From: Viola odorata
Lineage: Eukaryota > Streptophyta > Magnoliopsida > Malpighiales > Violaceae
Length of the DNA: 64,000 nucleotides
Reading direction: 5' to 3'
NCBI GenBank assembly: GCA_963691705.1
Contig: OY829538.1
Span: forward strand, 35,856,836-35,920,835
Shown here: positions 56,640 through 64,000 of the stretch, one piece after another
Numbering within the stretch: the first letter of the stretch is position 1
How the letters are laid out: each line of letters begins with the position of its first letter
Notes under the pieces: generated by a model
What the model saw: the letters and a program-made list of their open reading frames with translations, nothing else
The model's database searches: none
What the model was told of the DNA's origin: nothing
Made by a program: the position numbers and the translations under genes

Positions 56640-58924
56640 CTAAGGATTGGGCGGAGCGTTGACCCCTCCTTGCTGAGCAGCCTTCCACTGGTAGAAACCG
56701 CTATCAGTAACGATTGTGGCTCTCTTGTCAAAATACGCAGAGAGATCGTCAATGCGGAGCTCCTCAACTCCATAATGATGCATCACGGCTTCCGACATGA
56801 TTCCCCCGCCCTGCTCCAAGTACCAACGATTCTTCTCAGCGTTAAGGGAGAAATCGGCAGATAGCTCAGAGTTTCTCTGTCTCTCCAGATGCAGATTATT
56901 CTCCTCCTGAGAGAGGCGTATAGCCAGATCGGCACGTTGTCGCTTCTCCTCTTCCAAAGCCAACTTAGTGGTCTCCAACTCTTGCTTAGCAACGGTAGCC
57001 TCTCCCCGGGCAGCCTCCATACCTTCGTTGGCAGCATTAAGGGCATTTTCGAGACGCTGTCGCTCTTCCAGCAGCCTGTTTATCTCTCCTTGCCCGTTAG
57101 CTACAACTCTGGCATTCTCCTCATCCATATAGTGAAGATGGCAAAGCATAGAAAACGCCTGAGAGCGAAGGAAATTGATGCGCCCCTGCTCGCCCCGAGC
57201 CACAAAGGCATCCCTCTCTCTTGGAAGGGACAAAATCTCTGCCACCAGATAAGCGGTAGAGGAAAGCACGGTATCATGATCAGCATCGGCAGGAAACTGC
57301 AGAATACTGTCCCTAAAGGAGCGTAAGCTGACGTTATGAGTTGGCAGGAGAGGAGGCTCGTACGGAGAGATACCAGCCATTAAGGCAGGGGCGGGGCCAC
57401 CCCTCGCAATAGTTGGATAAGGCATTGGAACAAAGAACAACGCACCAGGAGAAGCTGGCCGGCTAGTGGAACCTTCCACGTTAGGCATGGAGACCTCATT
57501 ACCTCCAGGCACCTCAGGATTAAGGGCATCAGAATCATAGCCCGTTGGGGTGTGCGCAGAATGGATTGGAGAACCAGGAGGCACATGGGGTTGACTGCCA
57601 AAATCAACAGGTTCAGGATTGATCAGCAAACGCACCCTCGCCCCCAAGGACACTCGAACTACGGTTGGAGGCCGAGGAAGAAGGGCTATTCTGAAGATCA
57701 TAACGAGCCTTCTTCTGACGCTCACGAAGGACATCTGCGATAGCCATATCTCCCTGGGAGGTGGAGGGGGCAGAAGCAGCAATGACTTCCTAAATAACGC
57801 GAAACGTGATAAGGAAATCGGGCAAAAAGAAAAACAAAGTTAAAAAAGTAGAAAAACGCACACCTGAGTGGTTGAGGAGACAAGAGGAATTCCAACAGGA
57901 ATCGGATCAACCGTAGTCTCTGAAGAAACAACAGTTTGAGACGAAACGGGTTGGGCAACGTGTGCTTTCCTAGGCATTTTCTTTCTTACAACCCGAGTGC
58001 CCGTAACGTTAGCGGTAGCAGGGGCCTCCCCTTCCTCGGCGTTAGCAGCAGCAGCCCTAGCTTCAGCGACAACCTTCTTTTTCGCCTCCTGTTTCCTTCT
58101 CCTCCGGAAATACTCGGGCTCCCAACCAGGCGGAGGCACTGCACAGTCACAAAACGTTAGCGTTAGTACTTCTTGACAACGCAAAGGAAAAAGGTCAAAC
58201 GCTCACCCTTCTTGCACTGTTCCACGGGCAACCCGTTGGCCACTTTTCGGGCATCAACACTAAAGTCAAATTGAAGCAGCGTCTTCAACCAGCCATCCTC
58301 CGGGTCGGAAAGGGGTTTCCGATGACCCCAAGCCCCATCTTTAATTGTTTCATTGAAACCAGCCCTCCACAACGGCTCAGGCAGATCAACAATAAAAAAT
58401 TCCTCTTTCCAGTGAGGAATAGAAGACTCAATGCCCATAAGCTTCCAGGTAAAGGGCTTCAAAGAGCCGTCTTCGTAGCGAGGCGATATCGATATCACCC
58501 ATTTACGGGAATACAACTGGAAAATGTCATGGAGCAACGCCAAAGTGGGAGATTCTATTCCCTTGAAACGACACAGTGCGGCAAAAGCACTAACAACGCA
58601 GATCGCGTTAGGACTCAACTGAGCTGGAGCCAAATCAGAATCAGCCAACAACAATTTTACGAGCGGGTCAAGAGGGAGACGAAACCCATGATCGAAGAGC
58701 TTAGCATACAACATTCTACTATTTCCGGGCAGAATGTTGTTTAGTCGAAGCGACTCAGAAGCAGGATGCACGGGATATTCCTTGGGAAATCGCGCAGAAA
58801 GCCCAGCAAGCCTACGGTTAATTAAGGGCAGTGTGTACAGGGAAGTGGGAGTAGTATCAATTACTTCTTCCCCGGAGGACCTTTGAGGGTCTCCCTCTTC
58901 AAAGGATTTCTTAGTTCTAGCCAT
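56640..58924 (-). CDS. Antisense gene A of G3: Transposase_28-like domain, linker, coiled coil
   Basis: Start chosen at 58924 (MARTKKS, parallel to gene B). Exon 1 58924-58207, exon 2 58138-57864, exon 3 57789-56640, with GT-AG introns of phase 1 and phase 0. Exon 1 resembles the 'putative gypsy type transposon' domain (Transposase_28) with FDHGFRLPLDPLVKLLL, LAPAQLSPNAICVV and a WKEEFFIVDLPEPLW block. Exon 2 is basic and Ala-rich (RRRRKQEAKKK). Exon 3 is Ser/Pro-rich, then a coiled coil (about 57130-56800). In exon 3 the plausible frame changes by one base near 57620-57650, so a small indel or a missed intron is likely. A TATA-like GATAAATAC lies at 59028-59040. Function unknown; not a catalytic transposase. 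Confidence 0.72.
57790..57863 (-). other. Intron 2 of antisense gene A (phase 0)
   Basis: Donor ACTCAG|GTGTGCG and acceptor CGTTATTTAG|GAAG, 74 bases, with a T-rich interior. Confidence 0.65.
58139..58206 (-). other. Intron 1 of antisense gene A (phase 1)
   Basis: Donor AAGG|GTGAGCG and acceptor GACTGTGCAG|TGCC, 68 bases. Removing it joins the Transposase_28-like exon to the basic linker in frame. Confidence 0.75.
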
Positions 58925-59725
58925 GGCTAACAAGGAAGAAATAAAGAGAAAAGAAAAAGGACGTGTACCTTGTACCTTCGTGAAGAGAACGTGAGGAGTC
59001 TCGAACCAGAAAGAGAGAGCGGCGCAAAGTATTTATCCAAAGACGCAATAGCGTATAAGGGAAAGATGGAAAAAGAAAAAGGGGGTAGAAGAAACAATAG
59101 ATATAACCCTGAAAGGACACGACCAGTCAGCAGCAGACACGTGGCGAATAGCGCGTCATAAAGTGAGGCACGCGCCAGAAGGTGCAAATTTGAAATAAGG
59201 ACGAAACGCTTCTGCATTCGCAACTCCCTAGGAGACGCCTGCTCCAAACGCCTCTCTGTGGAAGGACACGTGTCTCCTTTCATCATTACCCTTCAAGTCG
59301 CATTAAATGAGGGACAGGGGGATTGATTAAAAAACATAAAAAGTAGCGCTGGCCTTGCCAAACGGAGCGATGATACAAAGAAGATAAAGAAGAAATAACG
59401 GTAATATTACGATGAATCATACAGTACGACAAGGGATACAAAGCGTCAGCATTATTACAAGAGAAACAATGTTCGAATGGTTTTTCAAGAAATAACAAAA
59501 GAAGAGACAACAACAAGAAAAACAAGGAAAGACCCAGGCACCATCGCTAGCGTTAGGTTCTCTCCCTCGAGGGGTCAGAAGAACCATTGTCACCTTTGCT
59601 AATCTCACTCATCACGATAGATATGTAATCAGCTACCTGGGCCGGATCCGAAGGGTTACCTTTGAAACGGGCCGCAAATCCAGAAACGAAGGCCTCCAGA
59701 ACCCTCTTTCTCCATAACTCTTCCT
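58925..59725. other. Spacer between antisense genes A and B
   Basis: Contains the putative promoter of gene A (TATA-like at 59028-59040) and the 3' region of gene B. Minus ORFs at 58927-59286 and 59286-59525 are hydrophobic and low complexity and are not supported. Confidence 0.5.
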
Positions 59726-61680
59726 TTAATGGCGCCCTAGCAGACTCCTCATCTCGAGCAAGTATCTCTTCGCGGAGGAAGAGTTTTTCTTCTTTTCTAG
59801 CGCCAATTCCGCCTCCAAAACCTCTATCTTAGCTTTCCCGATAGATTTTTCTCTGTCAAACTCTATTTGGGACGATTTACAGAGGCGCGTCAGCAACCTA
59901 GAATGCTCCACCGCCTTTTCAAGCTGCACCCTTGCAACACACAATGCGCTGGAAAAATTACTCGACTCGCGATCGTGAATTTCGAATTGGTAATTCAGAT
60001 GACGGAAGAAGTCCAGAGAATCATTCAGAACATGGCGAAAACGGGCCGAGGGAGGGAGTTGAAGAAATTCCTCTTTCTCTTTTTTGGAACTCAGCATCTC
60101 TCCTATCAAGGGTGCAGTAAAGTCATCTCGAGAAAAAGGTTGGGGAACCCCGACAGCACGAAGGGCATCAAAGCAAAACCCTGCAAGATTCATACGGTAG
60201 GTCGGGACCCCGTCAGGACCGCCAAAGGCAAGATTGATTGAGGGAGGTGGAGAAGAGCCCTGAGAAAAAGTACTCTTGAAAGGAGTAAAAAACAACTGCG
60301 GAGTAACCATAGGCGGTAGCTCAGTAGTCGAGTTCGCAACAGGAGGCGTGACCACTACGTCAGGAATACAATGAGCAATCAGAGAATCGGGAGCGTCAGA
60401 TATGGGAGGAGGACATTCCATCGGTAGGGCCTCTCCCTCAGTAGAACAAGTTTTTTCCAACGCCTCAGCGGCTTTCGTTGGCTGAGAGGCGCCTGCCTCA
60501 GACGAAACAGCAGGCGTAGAAACAGTTGCCACATCCACAGGAGATGTCCCGGTAGCTTGTCCGCTAGTGACCACTCGAAGTTTTTTCCGACGCTGGGAAG
60601 CAGCAAGGGAAGAAGCATGGCAAAGGTCTGACTTAGCATCCACATCCTCGTCATCGCTAGTAATTACCGTCGTTGCGACAGGGCTGGAGTCCGTCCTCTT
60701 GCGGCACTCCGGTAGCCAATTTTCCACAAAGTGAGAAGTTCGCACAGAGCTAACGGGCCTTCGCCCTCCCCGGGCAACCGTCTTAGTTCTCTTCCTCGGA
60801 GGAGGAACGCCACCCCGACTAGAGCCCTCGGCCGAAGGCGAGGCCGGTAAAGTTTGAAGCGGCGTTACGTTCAGAGGAGTACTAGTGTCACTTGGGAATC
60901 AACCGTTAGCTTCTTATAGCAAACAAAGCATGCAAGAACCAAAGTAAAGAAAATATGGAGAGAAATAGGCTCACCCATAACGCACTCTTCCAAAGGTTTG
61001 AACAGAGCAAAGGCACGAATGCGGTAGTGGGTATTCTCGTCTAACAAGGCGTTAGCCTGGTCCAACTCAGTTCTGGACAATATCGCGGGATTCGTCCAAA
61101 CGGGACCTATCAGTTCCTGATTGAAATTGATGCGCCACAAACGGGACTGTAGCTCTAAAATAAAGAAGCTGCTCTTCCAATCAGCTACACCCTTCTTGAA
61201 GCCGTGAAAACATTGCCAAAACGACTGCACGAGCGCATCATCCCACCGGGGAGTAATCTCGATTAAACAATTGTGGCAAATCATGCTAAAGAATTTGCGA
61301 AACAAATTGATAGATGGGGTAAAAATGTTCTTCAACTCGCAAGCGCGAAGAAAAGCATAAACCGCACACCAAGAGGAAGGAGTTATCTGGGCAGGATTAA
61401 GGCTATACTCCTGCAGCAGAGTTAGTATCGACTCATGAACGGGAAAGCGGAAACCATAAAGAAACATCTTAAAGTAAAGAAGCCTACTGTGGCCCCACGC
61501 TGGATTATAAAGCCGCATATCACTTCCGGGAATAGAAGGCTCATGCCCAGGAGGAAAGGTAATACCATGTTCCTCCAATTCGGCTTTCAGAACCACATCG
61601 CATGTAAAAATGCTCGGTAATTGGGCGACCTCTGGATCCATGGGCCTAGAGATAATCTGGCGAGGTCTATTCCTAGCCAT
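59726..61680 (-). CDS. Antisense gene B of G3: paralog of gene A
   Basis: Start at 61680 (MARNRPR). Exon 1 runs to 60975, ending ATGG|GTGAGCC in phase 1, the same place and phase as gene A. The domain matches gene A block by block: FLYGFRFPVHESILTLLQ, LNPAQITPSSWCAVYAF and WKSSFFILELQSRLWRINFNQ. The second part (open from about 60890 to 59726) is Ser/Pro/Thr-rich with a basic PPRKRTKT patch, ending in a coiled coil (AKIEVLEAELALEKKK, about 59850-59780). I could not find by eye an acceptor that keeps the frame into this part, so either a frameshift or an unusual splice site is present. About 5 gene-A-like features support common descent. Confidence 0.7.
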
Positions 61681-62176
61681 AGCAAACCAACAAAAAAGGA
61701 AATCTGAGAAGGGACGAATTGATACCTTAAAGGAGAAGAATCGCAGAGAAATCGGCGGACAGTGGCGAGCGGCCGGAAAGGTATTCGGAGAAGAAGACGA
61801 AGGAAGACAAAAAGGAAAAATTCGAAGTGAGGGCAAAAGTTTTGAGAAAATGGAGAATGACCCTTCTTAAAGGATAAAAATGCCACCGCATTAATTGAGT
61901 CACCAATCGGGCGAAGACGCGTGTAAAAGAAGTTGGCCACGTGGAAGCGCATTAAAGAAATTTGAAAAAAGAGAAGTTATTCGTCGAGACTCCCCAAAAG
62001 GGCGACAGTGTTGACCCAGTCAGAGTAACTGCAAAGCGATTGCCTCAATCCGGCCAACCACTTACGTTAACTATCACCAAGAACCAGCAGGCTAACGGAA
62101 ATAACGACAAAAAAGAAAAGGCAGAAAGCATCATTTTATTCATAAAATGCCAATAGGCGGGTACAACGCAAAATGG
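61681..62176. other. Spacer upstream of antisense gene B
   Basis: No coding sequence accepted. The minus ORF extending gene B upstream to 61836 is hydrophobic leader-like but lacks a match in gene A, so the internal Met is preferred. Confidence 0.45.
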
Positions 62177-62572
62177 CTAATCCTCATCAGGCCAGTAAAT
62201 GCCATGGTGATAAACCCCATCATCATCAAGGAATGGCATCTTCCCGTCAGCATTCGGGACAGGTTGGTCTGCCTCCCTTTCTGGGCAGGACCCTGACGGG
62301 CATGACTTTCCTTTGACACTCGAATCTGCCAACCCCGCACCAGCACTGGTGGGAAAAGCTTTATTCAGCGAACAATCAGGGGAAGGAAAGCGTTTGCCAC
62401 CCTCTGGGATAGCAGAACCAGAAGAAGCCAAAGTCGCGAAGGGCGCTTGGGAAGTCCGTTTCCCTTGCCTCTTACGACCCTTTTGGCGAACCGGAGGCCT
62501 CCATGGTGGCGAAGGAGGGGGATGATCTGAGTCCGGCAAAGTCGGGGGAGTCGGCAAAGAGTCGCGATCCAT
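62177..62572 (-). CDS. Antisense ORF C of G3, Pro/Lys-rich, 131 aa
   Basis: Start chosen at 62572 (MDRDSLPTPPTLPDSD) because the upstream ORF extension is a hydrophobic low-complexity stretch. The product is mostly disordered: Pro-rich, then a basic RQKGRKRQGKRTSQ patch (possible nuclear signal), then an acidic tail (LDDDGVYHHGIYWPDED). A TATA box (minus-strand TATATAAG, 62665-62672) lies about 95 bases upstream of the ATG. No family recognised. Confidence 0.5.
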   Translation of the reverse strand: MDRDSLPTPPTLPDSDHPPPSPPWRPPVRQKGRKRQGKRTSQAPFATLASSGSAIPEGGKRFPSPDCSLNKAFPTSAGAGLADSSVKGKSCPSGSCPEREADQPVPNADGKMPFLDDDGVYHHGIYWPDED

Positions 62573-62664
62573 GGAACTCAAGAAATAAAAATCTGCCATG
62601 TGACCTGCGAAAGCAAAAGAGACGGAAAAGGATGAAGATGAACAGGAAAGGGAAACCAAACTCC

Positions 62665-62672
62665 CTTATATA
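62665..62672 (-). promoter_or_regulatory. TATA box upstream of antisense ORF C
   Basis: Minus-strand TATATAAG about 95 bases before the chosen ATG at 62572. Confidence 0.5.
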
Positions 62673-63087
62673 GCCGAGTAAGCACTTTGATCCCTGAAAA
62701 ATCAATTAAGACGCTTGGGAAAAATAACTGCAATTGCAGAATCCGATCCGCCATAGGCACATCTGCTCGTTGAACGCACCAATCAAAGGGCACCAAAGAA
62801 CCGCCCAACCACCTGCCACTGAAAAGACGGCCCTGTAACAGTCAAGACAGATCATTCATTGCTAATTCCCGGAACACGACCACTGCAGTACAATGTCCCA
62901 AGGAAGACCCATTTTCAGTTGGGCTCATGACAAATATTTTCAACCAATAAAGCAAGCAACCAAGCAAGAAAAAAAGAGAAGACTTGGGAAAAACAGAGAC
63001 AAATATTTATTTATGGCCAGGTGGCCTTAGCGTTCAAATATGTACAAGAAGCATAAGAAAAACAACGAGAAGAAGCAAAGCCAGCGG
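62673..63087. other. Spacer with an early copy of the LTR-adjacent motif
   Basis: Non-coding. At about 62909-62935 it contains CATTTTCAGTTGGGCTCATG, nearly identical to the sequence that precedes the 3' LTR at about 63648. Confidence 0.5.
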
Positions 63088-63471
63088 TCAGACATTGGAC
63101 CCCGCATCATCTTCCCCTGGCACAACGGGAACCTCCCTTAAAGCGTCAGCGACGGAGGTCAGTTCGGCAGAGCAGGCTCTCATGCCCTTTAGGCAGCAGG
63201 CCAGCAGATCTTTCCTCTGCTGCAGCATCGAAGCCACCACATCAAGGTGGGCACTGATAGTGGCCAGTTTCGCCAAACTCTCTAGGGGACTAAAATCCTC
63301 CAGAGTTATTCCCAGCTGTCTAGACAGAATAGGGGTTAGCACCCCCTGCAACTCCAAGCCATCCTCGGAGGTCTTAGTGATCATCCTCTCCAGGAAGCCG
63401 ATATCACCCTCAGTAAGATTCTTCAGGGTCAGAGTTTTAGAGATCAGGAAATTACGAGTCAGTTCATCCAT
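63088..63471 (-). CDS. Antisense ORF D of G3, helical, 127 aa
   Basis: Start chosen at 63471 (MDELTRNFLISKTLTL), just 3' of a TATA-like TCTATAAATC (63531-63540) at about 60 bases. The product is Leu-rich and predicted helical, with a cluster LLACCLKGMRACSAELTSV near the end and an acidic C-terminus. The upstream extension to 63609 is less likely coding. It resembles the dimerising tails of the other antisense products in composition only. No family recognised. Confidence 0.5.
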   Translation of the reverse strand: MDELTRNFLISKTLTLKNLTEGDIGFLERMITKTSEDGLELQGVLTPILSRQLGITLEDFSPLESLAKLATISAHLDVVASMLQQRKDLLACCLKGMRACSAELTSVADALREVPVVPGEDDAGSNV

Positions 63472-63530
63472 GGCAAAATATGAAAAGAAAGAACGTGAAA
63501 ATACGAAGAAATTGGCGCAGAGGAACCTCT

Positions 63531-63540
63531 GATTTATAGA
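63531..63540 (-). promoter_or_regulatory. TATA-like box upstream of antisense ORF D
   Basis: Minus-strand TCTATAAATC about 60 bases before the ATG at 63471. Confidence 0.45.
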
Positions 63541-63665
63541 TTCTGATAAAAAACCGTCAGGACCATCTTCTGAGGCAAAACCGCCCCGATACTTAGAGGG
63601 ACTCTCCATAAGAGAAGAAACGTTAGCCCTTGGTAAACACTCGGGCTCATTTTCAGTTGGGCTTA

Positions 63666-64000
63666 TGATAACAATTCACCTAAAAGCAGGGGTATTTTCG
63701 TCTATCACCCGGTGGGAAGGGACATAGCTACTGTTTCGCTCCACCATGATAGGGATAAGGTTGCTACCTTCCCCAAAGGCTAACGCTACGAGGGCTAACA
63801 GTGCCCTACTGGCTCCTCTCACGGACCTCGTGGACAGTTCAAGGAGTTATCTCACCCCCAAAGGAAACCATGCGACAGGAAGAAAGCTCCGGCTATTGTC
63901 CTGCCGCGGCAATATCCACCTATACACCTACCGCGAGCGATAGCTCCGTATTCTCTCACTTGGGCGGGAACGCCCCTTTCTTCTATAAATACCTCCCCCA
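63666..64000 (+). repeat. G3 3' LTR (first 335 bp; continues beyond window)
   Basis: Starts TGATAACAATTCACC, matching 48872. About six substitutions, all transitions, and one 44-bp gap relative to the 5' LTR (the segment at about 49142-49185 is missing here, between CGC repeats). Confidence 0.93.

Larger units (their letters stand above)
48872..64000 (+). mobile_element. G3: Tat-lineage Ty3/gypsy element with antisense genes (right end beyond window)
   Basis: 5' LTR 48872-49442 and the start of the 3' LTR at 63666 share the beginning TGATAACAATTCACC. A primer-binding candidate, gag-pol, 3' tandem repeats and four antisense ORFs lie between. Two RNase H domains in pol (the gypsy one plus a second, archaeal-like one) are a hallmark of the Tat lineage. 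Left target duplication would be TACAT (48867-48871); the right copy is outside the window. LTRs differ by about six transitions and one 44-bp gap over the shared ~330 bases, so the insertion is fairly young. Confidence 0.92.

Noticed and set aside
58927..59525. 119- and 79-codon minus ORFs between antisense genes
   Set aside because: Hydrophobic, T-rich translations with no domain; they overlap the putative promoter of gene A.

Overview
The window looks like a gene-poor, transposon-saturated stretch of a plant nuclear genome, most likely a eudicot. It is AT-rich, has GT-AG introns and hAT elements, and contains Ty1/copia, chromovirus-type, Tat-lineage and Athila-like retrotransposons. I find one ordinary host gene: a seven-exon SPARK-domain, GPI-anchored protein resembling Arabidopsis At1g61900 (coding exons 45402-47636). 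Almost everything else is mobile DNA, and much of it can be delimited to the base from target-site duplications (TSDs).

1-10.6 kb holds a long inverted-repeat element with 190-bp tandem units (1-1145), a hAT element (3474-5979, 8-bp TSD), a copia-like solo LTR (6330-6937, TSD TTAGC), an Athila-like solo LTR (about 7083-8364), an antisense LINE fragment (about 8590-9540) and a scrap of antisense copia reverse transcriptase (about 9841-9910).

10.6-42.3 kb is a nested stack. An old copia element is split by a 30,244-bp Ty3/gypsy element, G1 (11017-41260, TSD GTGCT, both LTRs 1240 bp once a later hAT insertion is removed). G1 received a 3.0-kb solo LTR (14218-17247, TSD CACCT), a Tat-lineage element G2 (19048-33356, TSD CACAT), a non-autonomous LTR element C2 (34263-39209, TSD CTTTC) and a 709-bp hAT element in its 3' LTR (40531-41239). 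G2 was in turn hit by three Athila-like LTRs (23312-24609, 25157-26584 and about 27614-28820). G2 carries an antisense, intron-containing gene with a plant mobile domain (PMD) downstream of pol.

42.3-48.9 kb is the single-copy island with the SPARK gene. 48872 to beyond 64000 is a younger Tat-lineage element, G3. It has a 571-bp 5' LTR, a primer binding site candidate and a gag-pol in one frame with five nonsense codons, including protease, RT, two RNase H domains and integrase. Two families of tandem repeats follow, then four antisense ORFs. Two of those are paralogs with a Transposase_28-like domain, an intron at the same place and phase, and a coiled-coil tail. The 3' LTR is cut by the window end.

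The most interesting signal is that two separate Tat elements (G2 and G3) each carry an antisense, intron-bearing accessory gene in the same position. Both have the same overall plan (N-terminal transposon-associated domain, basic or disordered linker, C-terminal coiled coil) but use different N-terminal domains. All identifications are by eye from sequence; no database search was run.
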